A DNA stretch of 64,000 nucleotides from JBDTCS01 sp039923455 (GTDB taxonomy: Bacteria > Bacteroidota > Ignavibacteria > Palsa-1295), in NCBI GenBank assembly GCA_039923455.1, contig JBDTCS010000080.1, forward strand, positions 1 to 64,000. Reading direction: 5' to 3'. Below are positions 55,722 through 64,000 of the stretch, one piece after another. The notes under the pieces are model-generated. The model was not told the DNA's origin. It did not search any database and saw only the letters and a list, made by a program, of their open reading frames with translations. The first letter of the stretch is position 1, and each line of letters begins with the position of its first letter. The translations under genes were made by a program, and so were the position numbers.

Positions 55722-55782
55722 AGTAACTTCCTAATTTAATAAGCTTTTGTTTTTTCACCACATCCTTTACCCGCCGTAAACG

Positions 55783-56373
55783 CTACGCCAGCACTTCGCT
55801 GAGATCCGCAAGCAAGGATGCTCGTTGCTCGTTTGTGAGTGTTGTTGAGTACGCATAATTCTTATGTCGCGAGATCATCGTGACGGGCGCTTGCGATGAA
55901 CGCATCTGCTCGACATCTGTCTCGTTCAACTGCCAGCGCAAGTATTGCACAGCGCTTATACGGTCAACCGACGATTGCGCTTCGTCGAATATTGCGGGAA
56001 TCTCGTGCTCGCCGATAACAAGAAAAATAGAATTATGACCGAGCCCTACGAGCGAATCAAGGATCGGGCGAATTTGATCTTTGTCGGTGATCTCGACAAG
56101 CAGCGTCGCCGAGAGCTCTGAATCGCCAGGTATTAGTGCATTATACACGTCCACCTCGGATTGCATTCCTTCGTCGGTAATGATGCGCTCCGTTCGAAGC
56201 ATCTCTTGAATCTGAAACAGAACAGTGTTGCGATTCTCAAATATAAAAGTCATGTTTGGTCCGAGTGCAACGCGGCGATTCTTCTTTTCCGCGATGATGC
56301 TTGTCCGGTTGTCATTCCGAATTTTTTCGTACTCGTAAATATTCTTAACGTCAGATAACTCGATTGGTCTCAT
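55783..56373 (-). CDS. DUF3501 protein
   Basis: 196 residues, start preceded by the ribosome site AAAGGAG. The sequence RPIELSDVKNIYEYEKIRND, KNRRVALGPNMTFIFENRNT and VLFQIQEMLRTERI is DUF3501-like. In many bacteria this family stands beside the Fe-S heterodisulfide-reductase-like protein and rubrerythrin, as here. The biochemical role is unknown; the neighbourhood suggests oxidative-stress electron transfer. Confidence 0.85.
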   Translation of the reverse strand: MRPIELSDVKNIYEYEKIRNDNRTSIIAEKKNRRVALGPNMTFIFENRNTVLFQIQEMLRTERIITDEGMQSEVDVYNALIPGDSELSATLLVEITDKDQIRPILDSLVGLGHNSIFLVIGEHEIPAIFDEAQSSVDRISAVQYLRWQLNETDVEQMRSSQAPVTMISRHKNYAYSTTLTNEQRASLLADLSEVLA

Positions 56374-56398
56374 ATTGGATATCTCCTTTGTATTAGTA

Positions 56399-57739
56399 TT
56401 AAACTATGTTTGCTCTTTCGTGCACATGCTCCTTGAGTCCCATTGCGACGTAGAGCAGTTCGATCGGATGCAACGGATCTTCCCCTGTGCCTTCTTCGAT
56501 GTGCAAATGTGCGAGCACACAATCGCTCACGACTGTTGCTGGTCGGTTCTTCTCGATCGCGGTGAATAATTTCTTCCCCACTTCGAGCGAAATCTCATAA
56601 TACTCTTTCTTCATCGACCACGATCCATCGTGCCCGGAACATTGCTGAATCATTGTGACGGTTGCTCCTGGCAAGAGCTTCAACAGTTCTCGCGATGGAA
56701 AACCGATGCTCTGAAATTTTAGATGACACGGCAGATGATACGAGATCGACTCCCCAACTGCCACCGGAAATTCGAGCTTGATCTTTTTTTGTTTATGTAG
56801 AAAAAGTAGGTACTCGCACGGATCCATTACCGCCGCCTGTATCTCCTTCGCGGCAGCCTTATCTGTCGCATAATTTTCGTACTCATCGCGTGTCATCAGC
56901 GAGCAACTTGGGCTCATCGCAATGAGCTTATATCCTCTGCGAACAACCGGCAACAATCTTGCTACGTTACGATCCACCTTTTGTGTTACAGCTTTGATAT
57001 CGCCCGTGCCGAGCTCCGGCATTCCGCAACATTCCTGTTCAGGAGCCACGACTTGCACTCCGTGCTTTTCCAGCATCTCGACGTACTGCTTGCCAATCCA
57101 CGGCTTGTTGTTGTTCACCATGCAGGTGTAGAAGATCGCTGCATACGCAACCGGCTCTTTGATCTCTACTTTCGGTCGGTTGTCGATCCAATCACGAAAC
57201 GTATCGCCATAATATTTCGGAAGCTTTTTGTCGCGATGGATTCCGATTGTCTTTTCCATCAACATGCGAACGCTCGGGTTGTTATTCGCCCAGTTCATCA
57301 CTGCCGGAATTGCAGAGCCGATCGCACCCGTTCGGTCGGCATCACCGAGAAATTCGTCCCGAATGGTTTCGCTGAGATTTTTACCGCTCTCTTTCACATC
57401 GATCGCTTGTGCACGCAAAAGCAGCCTCGGAAAATCAAGCATGTATTCATGCGGAGGCGTATAGGGACACTTCGGATAGCAGAGCTTGCATTGATAGCAA
57501 TAATCGACTACCTTTTTGTAATCCTTCTGATCAAGTTGTAAGACCGGATCGTCGCTACCATGACCTGCGGCAGTTTGGACATTATCGATCTCTTCGAGTC
57601 GATCGAAAACGTCATTGAACGGTGGGCACAATCCATCACACAATCTGCAACCATTGCAGACATCCATCACTCTTGTGAATTCCTGATCCAGATCTTGCTT
57701 ATTCCAATAGCGCACATCGTGCGGATCAAATACCATCAT
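56399..57739 (-). CDS. Fe-S oxidoreductase, heterodisulfide-reductase/GlpC-like
   Basis: 446 residues. Two 4Fe-4S sites: Cys28, 31, 34, 38 (CNGCRLCDGLCP) and Cys81, 84, 87, 91 (CYQCKLCYPKCP). Two CCG domains: one with QECCGMPE and a degraded one with CSGHDGSW. The order is that of LutA/GlpC/HdrD proteins. It likely passes electrons between a soluble donor and a membrane or peroxide-reducing partner. It stands upstream of DUF3501 with 25 bp between. Confidence 0.9.
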   Translation of the reverse strand: MMVFDPHDVRYWNKQDLDQEFTRVMDVCNGCRLCDGLCPPFNDVFDRLEEIDNVQTAAGHGSDDPVLQLDQKDYKKVVDYCYQCKLCYPKCPYTPPHEYMLDFPRLLLRAQAIDVKESGKNLSETIRDEFLGDADRTGAIGSAIPAVMNWANNNPSVRMLMEKTIGIHRDKKLPKYYGDTFRDWIDNRPKVEIKEPVAYAAIFYTCMVNNNKPWIGKQYVEMLEKHGVQVVAPEQECCGMPELGTGDIKAVTQKVDRNVARLLPVVRRGYKLIAMSPSCSLMTRDEYENYATDKAAAKEIQAAVMDPCEYLLFLHKQKKIKLEFPVAVGESISYHLPCHLKFQSIGFPSRELLKLLPGATVTMIQQCSGHDGSWSMKKEYYEISLEVGKKLFTAIEKNRPATVVSDCVLAHLHIEEGTGEDPLHPIELLYVAMGLKEHVHERANIV

Positions 57740-58063
57740 AGCGTTTGCCTATCTTGTCTTAACCATTGCCTATTCGTCTTCGCAACAGAGTATCCTAAAA
57801 AATACACTACCCTGCACCGCAGTAGACTTCCCTTCTTTGACTATTCTTGCGACATGGCTCGTTTGCACGAACACAACTTCGCTTGCACGATCTCAAAAGT
57901 TCAGAATTTCACGGTGCGTGTACAGGGTAGCGACGTGATATATTATTTATATGTTGAGCGAGTATACTTGCGTACTATCCCTCCCGCGCTATGAGCTTTG
58001 GCCCATAGAACATTTTTGTGTTGTCCATATTCGCAGAACATCATCTTACACGAACACCACCCA
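57740..58063. other. Intergenic region before the Fe-S gene
   Basis: No gene supported. An AT-rich stretch at 57936-57955 (GATATATTATTTATATG) may be a promoter for the leftward Fe-S gene. Confidence 0.4.
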
Positions 58064-58486
58064 TCACGCGTCGATAGTGTCGGAAGCCTTTTGGAAACGG
58101 CCGGCATGCGATTTCTCCGCGCGGGCAAGTGTCTCGAACCACTGCGCGATCTCATCGAAGCCTTCTTCACGAGCCATCTTGCTGAAGCCCGGGTACATTT
58201 CCGTGTACTCGTAGGTTTCACCGGCGATAGCCGATTGAAGATTAATCGCAGTATCGCCCACCGGCAAACCGGTTGCTGGGTCACCGACCTCTGAAAGGAA
58301 TTCCATGTGACCGAACGCATGCCCTGTTTCGCCTTCTGCCGTATCACGGAACACACCAGCGATATCCGGATAGCCTTCGATGTCGGCCTGACGTGCAAAA
58401 TAAAGATAACGTCGGTTCGCCTGCGATTCGCCGGCAAAACCTTCCTTCAGATTCTCGAATGTCTTTGATCCTTTGAGAGTTGCCAT
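58064..58486 (-). CDS. Rubrerythrin
   Basis: 140 residues, preceded by an AAGGAG ribosome site. Ferritin-like four-helix bundle with di-iron ligands: Glu20 ([14 protein letters not shown]), Glu53 and His56 ([11 protein letters not shown]), and the second half [13 protein letters not shown] and [11 protein letters not shown]. It lacks the C-terminal rubredoxin domain. Reduces hydrogen peroxide, probably with electrons from a partner such as the neighbouring Fe-S protein (inference). Confidence 0.93.
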   Translation of the reverse strand: MATLKGSKTFENLKEGFAGESQANRRYLYFARQADIEGYPDIAGVFRDTAEGETGHAFGHMEFLSEVGDPATGLPVGDTAINLQSAIAGETYEYTEMYPGFSKMAREEGFDEIAQWFETLARAEKSHAGRFQKASDTIDA

Positions 58487-58531
58487 ATTCTTTTTTACTC
58501 CTTGAAAAACGTGAAATGAATGTTAACTAAA

Positions 58532-58588
58532 ATCTATCTTTCTGCCTATCTGTCTTTCTGACTATCTATCCTTCTGCCTATCTATTCT
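58532..58588. repeat. 16-bp tandem repeat after a stop codon (3.5 units)
   Basis: Units ATCTATCTTTCTGCCT, ATCTGTCTTTCTGACT, ATCTATCCTTCTGCCT and a partial fourth, ending 1 bp from the stop codon of the glycosyltransferase gene at 58590. Confidence 0.9.
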
Positions 58589-58589
58589 A

Positions 58590-59951
58590 CTACACTTTGT
58601 TGCTTAGCTGGGCAAGCCGCTTGGATCGCCACGTGTTGATCAACCCGTCAACACCAAACACGACGATCGGGAAGTATAGCCCTTCTAATAGTATCTGAAT
58701 CCGTGGCAATGAAAAAAAAGCCATCACCAGAAGTGTATACCCGATGCACCACAATCCGATCAATTGAATTCCGACGATCTGCGGTGAAGCTAAGCGTGCA
58801 CGGCTCTTTCGCAGGCGCACACATCCATAAATTAGCAACCCAAGCGTGGGCAAATAAATCAGCACGTAAGCTGGCGTTCTTGCGGCCGCACTATACCAAT
58901 CAATACCCCACAACAACACCGCTTTTTTCCACGCAAGTACGAACGCATCAACCGGATTTGCTTTGATCCATTCAGAAGAAGCTTGCGCATTAAATGCAGC
59001 ATACCTTGCCTCAATGTCCTTTTCGACGATGCCATTCGGTAGAATGATATTCCACATCGAGTCGGTGGTCCAGATAGCTTGTCCGTGCTCATCCCATGAA
59101 CTACCTGTTGCGCCGGGATGATTGCCTCTCCAAAAATTAAAACTGCCGCTCGAACTTCCCGGAATCAGTTTGTGAAACACCTGATAATTTCGAATCGTCC
59201 ACGGCGCGAGCACACAAACCATCGCAATCAGAGTGACTACAATACTTGATTTGAATTTCCGAATTAAGTCACGCTCTCGATACCCGATGAATGTGATCGT
59301 GAGCACCACAAATGCAGGTGACTCCGCACGAAAATATCCGAGCAGCCCTGCAACCACGCCCCATTGCAGCGCCGCTTGCATAACGCCGTTTCCACTGCGA
59401 ATGCGCTCGATCAATCGCAGCGAGCACAACATCAAGAGTGCATTTAAAAAGAGAACGGGCGTAGCAACTCCAAATGTTGTTACTGCAAATACGAATGGCG
59501 GATAGATCGCTGCGAGCCACAGCCCAAGTTTCTCGATACGCGAATCGCTAAAGAGTCGATCTAAGATTCTGCCGATCAGGTAAACGAACAGCACCGCAAG
59601 AATAACTTGCTCGAGGTATATGGCGATGTAACCGAAAAGATTATCACCGAATAGAAAAAGTCCAACCGATTGTAGTAGCACTTCGCCGGGTGGCATGAAT
59701 GCTGTCGGAAGTGTAACCTTTGGCAACCCTCCGACCCACCATGTGTACGAGTACCCTTCGCCATGTATTAAGTGGCGCGCAATATCACCATATTCCCAAA
59801 GATTTGGATTGGTGATATGAGCAAATGTCATCGCACCCACTCTTACAATAAACGCAACCAACAACGGAATACCATAGCCCGCCGGAAGCAGCGTGCGCTT
59901 TGGCGTCGAAGGGTGCATTGTAGTCATCGATGGATTCGAACTTCGTGGCAT
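58590..59951 (-). CDS. Membrane glycosyltransferase, GT39/ArnT-like
   Basis: 453 residues with about twelve membrane segments. Contains the early loop FAHITNPNLWEYGDIARHLI with the Asp/Glu typical of GT-C enzymes, and the LAPWTIRNYQVF motif common to the ArnT/PMT-like superfamily. A large periplasmic segment lies in the middle. It uses a lipid-linked sugar donor; acceptor unknown (lipid A, protein or glycolipid). It ends just before a 16-bp tandem repeat; it is transcribed toward rubrerythrin. Confidence 0.8.
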   Translation of the reverse strand: MPRSSNPSMTTMHPSTPKRTLLPAGYGIPLLVAFIVRVGAMTFAHITNPNLWEYGDIARHLIHGEGYSYTWWVGGLPKVTLPTAFMPPGEVLLQSVGLFLFGDNLFGYIAIYLEQVILAVLFVYLIGRILDRLFSDSRIEKLGLWLAAIYPPFVFAVTTFGVATPVLFLNALLMLCSLRLIERIRSGNGVMQAALQWGVVAGLLGYFRAESPAFVVLTITFIGYRERDLIRKFKSSIVVTLIAMVCVLAPWTIRNYQVFHKLIPGSSSGSFNFWRGNHPGATGSSWDEHGQAIWTTDSMWNIILPNGIVEKDIEARYAAFNAQASSEWIKANPVDAFVLAWKKAVLLWGIDWYSAAARTPAYVLIYLPTLGLLIYGCVRLRKSRARLASPQIVGIQLIGLWCIGYTLLVMAFFSLPRIQILLEGLYFPIVVFGVDGLINTWRSKRLAQLSNKV

Positions 59952-59953
59952 TA

Positions 59954-60382
59954 TTATGCAGCGTTGCAGGTAGCACAGAGTCCGTAGAGGTCAAGACGAT
60001 AATCGGTGACGAGTGCATTTCGCAACGGTCCACCACGCTTCTTAATCAACTTCGTTTCGAGGGAGCGCGGCAAGTCATGTACGGCACCGCATTTAGTGCA
60101 AACAAAATGCTCGTGCTGCTCCGTCATGCCATCGTAGCGAGCGGCTCCACCGATAAATTGCACCTCGCGAATCCTGCCATCTTCGACCAACAGTCCCAAA
60201 TTACGATACACCGTCCCGAGCGAAAGCGAAGGAAGCTTTCGTTTAGCAACGCGATAGACCTCTTCGGCCGAAGGGTGCGAGTGCGATCGTTTGACGACCT
60301 CGAGCACAACGGTCCGCTGATTTGTTGAACGGCGTTGTGGGATTTCGGTAGGGGTAGAAGTTCTTTGAGTCGGCATATTCAC
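59954..60382 (-). CDS. perR: Fur-family regulator, PerR-like
   Basis: 142 residues. Winged-helix part HSHPSAEEVYRVAKRKLPSL, SLGTVYRNLGLLVEDG; regulatory metal site in ARYDGMTEQHEHFVC; structural zinc cysteines Cys95/98 and Cys136/139, all four present as in PerR. The Asp/His pattern of the regulatory site fits PerR better than Fur, though this is judged by eye. An operator-like palindrome lies 26 bp before the start. Nearby rubrerythrin, Fe-S and DUF3501 genes suggest a peroxide regulon. Confidence 0.88.
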   Translation of the reverse strand: MNMPTQRTSTPTEIPQRRSTNQRTVVLEVVKRSHSHPSAEEVYRVAKRKLPSLSLGTVYRNLGLLVEDGRIREVQFIGGAARYDGMTEQHEHFVCTKCGAVHDLPRSLETKLIKKRGGPLRNALVTDYRLDLYGLCATCNAA

Positions 60383-60407
60383 GTTCTGCGTTTACCATTA
60401 GCTAATA

Positions 60408-60426
60408 AATAGTAATAATTACTATT
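60408..60426. promoter_or_regulatory. PerR/Fur box
   Basis: AATAGTAAT-A-ATTACTATT, a perfect 9-1-9 palindrome, 26 bp upstream of the regulator start codon; probably autoregulatory. It also lies before the rightward SAM-II leader. Confidence 0.75.
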
Positions 60427-60521
60427 AGTGATATAGTGAAAGCCGTTCTCACGTATAATGATTCCAAAGGGGCGGTGTATCCGTCCCGAACTCTTCATTC
60501 ACTCACGAGCGTTTGATCTAT

Positions 60522-60579
60522 CCGTGGTGCTTTGACCTATCGCAACAGCTTGCTGCCACGTTAAAGAAAAGCTAAAGCG
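60522..60579 (+). promoter_or_regulatory. SAM-II riboswitch
   Basis: CGTGGTGCTTTGACC (60523 onward), CTTGC, then GCCACGTTAAAGAAAAGCTA and AAG: the conserved SAM-II aptamer, in which CGTGG pairs with CCACG and the A-rich 3' part forms the pseudoknot. SAM-II occurs in Alphaproteobacteria and Bacteroidota. It lies before a MetH gene and is followed by an attenuator, so high S-adenosylmethionine should stop transcription. Confidence 0.9.
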
Positions 60580-60618
60580 TTGCACCGCCAGAGCCCATTT
60601 GCGGCCCCGAGCGTAACA

Positions 60619-60650
60619 CCCGATAGGTCAACAGCCTTATCGGGTTTTTT
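60619..60650 (+). terminator. Attenuator terminator of the SAM-II leader
   Basis: CCCGATAGG (60619-60627) pairs with CCTTATCGGG (60635-60644) with one bulge, followed by six T. Lies between the riboswitch and the metH start. Confidence 0.85.
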
Positions 60651-60692
60651 GATGGACTTTTGTTGAATGGACTATTCTTGGATAGCGATCGT

Positions 60693-62519
60693 ATGAGCTT
60701 CTTATCTTTTCTGAACGAGCGTGTGCTCGTGTTCGATGGTGCTACCGGCACCAATTTACAAACGCAGGATCTTACGCCGGATGATTTTGGCGGTGAACAT
60801 TTTGCGGGTTGCAATGAATATCTTATTCGTACAAAGCCCTCGGCCGTTGAGAAAGTCCATACCGATTTTCTCGAAGCCGGTGCAGATGTAATCGAGACGG
60901 ATACGTTCGGTACATCATCGATCGTGCTTGCAGAGTATGGCCTCGAAAGCATTGCCTATGAGCTTTCGAAAGAGGGCGCTGCGATCGCAAAGAAACTCGC
61001 GATGCAATATTCGACCAAAGCGAAACCAAGATTTGTCGCTGGCTCCATCGGTCCAACGACAAAGCTTCCATCGCTCTTGCACATTTCCTTTGACGCGATG
61101 CGTGATAGCTACTACGAGCAGATGAACGGACTGCTCGATGGTGGTGCTGATCTTTTTATTATCGAGACGTGTCAAGATCTATTGCAGATCAAAGCTGCAC
61201 TTGCGGCAGCGCAAGATCTTTTTCGCGATAAGCGCGTACAACTTCCGGTCATCACATCTGTCACAATCGAGACGATGGGCACGATGCTCATGGGTACCGA
61301 GATCGGGGCGGCACTCACTACGCTTGAGCCCTATGACCTGATCACATCTATCGGTATGAACTGTGCAACAGGACCGCAAGAGATGGAAGAGAACGTGCGG
61401 TACTTAACACAGAACTCTCCGCTGCCCGTATTCTGCATGCCGAATGCAGGATTGCCGGAGAATGTCGGCGGTGTCGCACACTATCACTTGAGTCCGGAGG
61501 ATCTTGAAAAATGGATGAGCCATTTTGTCGGTGATCTCGGCGTCTCTATTGTCGGTGGTTGCTGCGGAACAACTGTGGCGCACATCAAGCGCCTCGCCGA
61601 TCTTGCAACACGTATCACTCCCGCTCGTCGCGAAGTGACATGGACTCCCTCTGCATCTTCGATCTATTCGAGCGTTCCATTGCATCTGGAGCCCGCACCC
61701 GTTATCGTCGGTGAGCGCTGCAATACGAACGGCTCAAAGAAATTCCGTGATCTGATTCTTGCTGAAGATTATGACGCAGCGGTTGCAATGGCTAAAGAGC
61801 AAGTCAAAGAGGGTGCGCACATGCTTGACATTTGCGTTGCGTATGTCGGACGTGATGAGGTTCGCGATATGCACGAAGTCATGACACGTTTAAATACGCA
61901 GATCTCCGTGCCACTGGTCATCGACTCCACCGAGTATCCCGTCATCGAAGAAGCGTTGAAACTCTATGCAGGCCGGTCGATCGTCAACTCGATCAACATG
62001 GAAGATGGCGAAGAGCGTATGGCGCATGTTTTGCCCCTATGTAAGAAATATGGTGCGGCGGTTATCGCGCTCACCATCGACGAAGATGGCATGGCAAAAA
62101 CGCGTGAGAAGAAATTTGAGATCGCTGAGCGTATCATTGATATCTCAGTCAACAAATATGGCATGCGTGAAGAAGATATTCTCTTCGATACGCTTACCTT
62201 CACACTTGGCTCCGGCGACGATGAGTTTCGCAAGGCGGGAATCGAGACGATTGAAGCAATTCGTATGATCAAGGCTGCCCATCCAAAGTGCCGGACAATA
62301 CTTGGCGTATCGAATATTTCATTCGGTCTAAATCCGCATTCACGCCACGTGCTCAACTCCGTGTTCCTCCATTTTGCTATCGAGGCGGGGCTTGATATGG
62401 CGATTGTCCATGGCGCTAAGATCATGCCACTACACAAGATAGACGAAAAGGGCCGCGAACTTTCACGCCAAATAATCTATGACGAGCGCGTCTTCCAATA
62501 TGGAGCAGTGGCGGCATAG
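60693..62519 (+). CDS. metH: Methionine synthase, homocysteine- and pterin-binding half of MetH
   Basis: 608 residues from ATG 60693 (the frame opens at TTG 60660). N-terminal homocysteine domain: FDGATGTNLQTQDLTPDDFG, zinc cysteines Cys224 (SIGMNCATGP) and Cys290/291 (VGGCCGTT). C-terminal methyltetrahydrofolate-binding domain: VIVGERCNTNGSKKFRDLIL, LVIDSTEYPVIEEAL. The cobalamin-binding and reactivation domains of full-length MetH are missing, so a separate gene outside this window must supply them. Controlled by the SAM-II riboswitch and attenuator directly upstream. Confidence 0.93.
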   Translation: MSFLSFLNERVLVFDGATGTNLQTQDLTPDDFGGEHFAGCNEYLIRTKPSAVEKVHTDFLEAGADVIETDTFGTSSIVLAEYGLESIAYELSKEGAAIAKKLAMQYSTKAKPRFVAGSIGPTTKLPSLLHISFDAMRDSYYEQMNGLLDGGADLFIIETCQDLLQIKAALAAAQDLFRDKRVQLPVITSVTIETMGTMLMGTEIGAALTTLEPYDLITSIGMNCATGPQEMEENVRYLTQNSPLPVFCMPNAGLPENVGGVAHYHLSPEDLEKWMSHFVGDLGVSIVGGCCGTTVAHIKRLADLATRITPARREVTWTPSASSIYSSVPLHLEPAPVIVGERCNTNGSKKFRDLILAEDYDAAVAMAKEQVKEGAHMLDICVAYVGRDEVRDMHEVMTRLNTQISVPLVIDSTEYPVIEEALKLYAGRSIVNSINMEDGEERMAHVLPLCKKYGAAVIALTIDEDGMAKTREKKFEIAERIIDISVNKYGMREEDILFDTLTFTLGSGDDEFRKAGIETIEAIRMIKAAHPKCRTILGVSNISFGLNPHSRHVLNSVFLHFAIEAGLDMAIVHGAKIMPLHKIDEKGRELSRQIIYDERVFQYGAVAA

Positions 62520-62576
62520 AACAGGTCAAATCATTCAGGAATGCTGGGTGTTGTCTTTAATAGTAGGATATCTAAA

Positions 62577-63182
62577 ATGGTCACTACATTTGCCAATGCA
62601 CAGCCAATGAACAAGAAAACACTCATGCGAAAATTGCCGCTTTTATTTACTCTCGGAGTTTTAGCCGCCGGAGTAACGACATGCAAAATGACACCTTCGA
62701 AGGCGGAGGCTCCTGCTCGTATCGAGATCCCTGCTGCACCCGCAGAGACTCCGGTTGCATCTACCGTCGAGGAAGGTAGTGCTGCACCCGATTTTAATCT
62801 CAAAGACGTGCATGGCAAAACAATACATCTTGCCGATTACAAAGGCAAAGTTGTCGTACTCAATTTCTGGGCAACCTGGTGCCCACCTTGCCGCAAGGAG
62901 ATTCCTGATTTTATGGAACTTCAGAGTCAGTTTGGCTCAAAGATCCAGTTCATCGGTGTTGCGCTTGATGATGAAGGACTCGCAAAGGTCAAACCATTCG
63001 TCGATGCGAACAATATTTCCTATCCTATCGTGATCGGAGATAAGCTCACCGTCGATAAGTATGGCGATATGAGTGCGATCCCAGTCACATTCGTGATCGA
63101 TAAGAACGGCAAGATCGCTGCTCGTTACGTCGGCATGCGACAGAAGGCAACCGTCGAGACAATGGTGAAGCCCTTGCTTTGA
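62577..63182 (+). CDS. Exported TlpA/ResA-like thioredoxin
   Basis: 201 residues. ATG 62577 is preferred because TAGTAGGAT stands at ribosome-site distance; 62607 is an alternative. A membrane or signal segment (LPLLFTLGVLAAGVTT) is followed by a Pro/Ala/Glu-rich linker and the thioredoxin domain with WATWCPPCRKEIPDF (Cys102, Cys105) and the cis-Pro AIPVTFVIDKNG. It reduces disulfides in the periplasm. It lies 57 bp after metH but is unlikely to be functionally linked; a terminator follows. Confidence 0.9.
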   Translation: MVTTFANAQPMNKKTLMRKLPLLFTLGVLAAGVTTCKMTPSKAEAPARIEIPAAPAETPVASTVEEGSAAPDFNLKDVHGKTIHLADYKGKVVVLNFWATWCPPCRKEIPDFMELQSQFGSKIQFIGVALDDEGLAKVKPFVDANNISYPIVIGDKLTVDKYGDMSAIPVTFVIDKNGKIAARYVGMRQKATVETMVKPLL

Positions 63183-63210
63183 GCCGAACGTAGGTCATTG
63201 GAATATTTTC

Positions 63211-63252
63211 GAACCCCGTTCGCACAAAGGCGAACGGGGTTCCTTGTTTTTT
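63211..63252 (+). terminator. Terminator after the TlpA-like gene
   Basis: GAACCCCGTTCGC / GCGAACGGGGTTC with a 6-nt loop, then a T-rich run. Confidence 0.92.
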
Positions 63253-63334
63253 GTCCCTGACACAATCGACTCTGCAAGCGGGACACTAACCTTTTCATTG
63301 CTCCGTTGCAAGTGTTAAACATTCCAATCCATTT

Positions 63335-64000
63335 GTGAGAGAACGAGCAAAAGTAGTACTCCGAAAGCTTCGACGCGAAGCCGCACAACCAAAATGGCGG
63401 CGTTCGAAAACTGTCCGGTGGTCGATAGGAATTATCCTAACGCTCGCTGTAGCCGCACTTTTTCCACGTCCCGGAACGCAGACGATCTCGGGTTATTCTG
63501 TCGGTTCACTTTGGACCAACGAAGATGTGGTTGCACCGTTTTCTTTTCCAATCAACAAAGACATAAATCGCTATCGGCAGGAAGTTCGTGCAGCTGAAGA
63601 GAACCTCTATCCCGTCTATGTGCCGGATACAACGGCACCACGCGAGACAATCACCGCATTCCAAACGAACTGGCAGCAAGTGATCGACTGCGTCACGCGT
63701 GCCGGCACTGATACACTCCGTGAGGTCGCTCTGCGTGACAGTCTGCCGAAAATCGGACTTTCGAAAGACGAGTGGCACGCACTCGCCTTATATGATCAAA
63801 GCGGTCCTCGAACGGTGAAGAGTTCGAAGCGGGCACTGACAAGTCCCGAGACGAATTCACCGCTCGCTGCGATCGAGCCTATCGTGAGCCTAGCGATAAA
63901 CAATCTCGAGCATGCGGAGATCATCGCAAAGAATACTCCGGCGAGTGATTCGTTTAGTTCAAGTGCATTCATCTCCTATCGTTCGCACGCCAACGAAGAG
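63335..64000 (+). CDS. PgpH-type HD phosphohydrolase, N-terminal part (runs off the window)
   Basis: GTG start at 63335 (frame open from 63290). 222 codons are visible: a basic cytoplasmic N-terminus (RERAKVVLRKLRREAAQPKW), one membrane segment (SIGIILTLAVAALFP) and an extracellular domain YSVGSLWTNEDVVAPFSFPI, NKDINRYRQEVRAAEENLYP, VYVPDTT, the 7TMR-HDED arrangement. The catalytic HD domain should follow. These enzymes hydrolyse c-di-AMP. Confidence 0.82.
   Translation, partial: MRERAKVVLRKLRREAAQPKWRRSKTVRWSIGIILTLAVAALFPRPGTQTISGYSVGSLWTNEDVVAPFSFPINKDINRYRQEVRAAEENLYPVYVPDTTAPRETITAFQTNWQQVIDCVTRAGTDTLREVALRDSLPKIGLSKDEWHALALYDQSGPRTVKSSKRALTSPETNSPLAAIEPIVSLAINNLEHAEIIAKNTPASDSFSSSAFISYRSHANEE

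Noticed and set aside
57943..58437. 164-codon minus-strand frame over rubrerythrin
   Set aside because: Frame-shifted shadow of the rubrerythrin gene, arginine- and cysteine-rich without motifs.
1..64000. tRNA or rRNA genes, CRISPR arrays, IS elements
   Set aside because: No T-arm (GGTTCGA-like) contexts with acceptor stems, no regular spacer-repeat arrays and no transposase or integrase reading frames were found by eye; a tRNA scan would settle the first.

Overview
The window looks like a chromosome segment of a Bacteroidota/Chlorobiota-type bacterium (Kapabacteria or Ignavibacteria-like; inference, no 16S present). Evidence: secreted proteins with type IX secretion-like C-terminal tails (3798-4874, 40968-42197), a SAM-II riboswitch, Bacteroidota-style promoters (TTG, 19 bp, TAnnTTTG), a TonB receptor with a carboxypeptidase-regulatory-like N-terminus, DUF3501 beside a Fe-S reductase, an RNase E/G with a long acidic insertion in its S1 domain, and a didermic outer-membrane set (BamA, Skp/OmpH, LpxD). 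No tRNA, rRNA, CRISPR array, transposase or prophage was seen.

Layout. 1-6.8 kb is a rearranged accessory region: two nested pairs of direct repeats (about 0.5 kb and 269 bp), truncated secreted-protein genes and one intact plus one decayed copy of a helical-repeat protein gene whose N-terminal piece lies in another frame. 6.8-15.1 kb is a leftward envelope cluster: uppS, bamA, two skp/ompH-like genes, lpxD, an enoyl-CoA hydratase and dprA. 15.2-16.6 kb has two Spy/CpxP-like periplasmic proteins and the SRP RNA. 16.6-17.9 kb is gene-free. 17.9-32.8 kb carries RNase E/G, an M1 peptidase fused to an outer-membrane barrel, an S1-domain protein, a thioesterase, lipoproteins, a large helical-repeat protein, ArfB and small membrane proteins.

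32.9-45.7 kb has a catalytic/non-catalytic M16 protease pair, lipoproteins, an ECF sigma factor behind a long untranslated region, a von Willebrand A protein, a YHYH-domain secreted protein, and a glcD/PAP2/rsmA operon. 45.8-52.4 kb runs rightward: isoaspartyl peptidase-like Ntn hydrolase, SDR oxidoreductase, HflX, OsmC, TonB receptor and MscL with a zinc ribbon. 52.5-60.4 kb runs leftward: M61 protease, folE, 6-pyruvoyl-tetrahydropterin synthase/QueD-like, DUF3501, Fe-S reductase, rubrerythrin, a GT39-like membrane glycosyltransferase, and a PerR/Fur regulator with its own operator. 60.5-64 kb has the SAM-II riboswitch with attenuator before a short MetH, a TlpA-like thioredoxin, and the start of a PgpH-type HD phosphohydrolase.

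Themes worth attention: the repeat-rich 1-7 kb block; 15-17 bp tandem repeats sitting on or just after stop codons at three loci; a 9-bp periodic repeat shared by two distant loci; and a peroxide-defence-like neighbourhood (PerR, rubrerythrin, Fe-S reductase, DUF3501).
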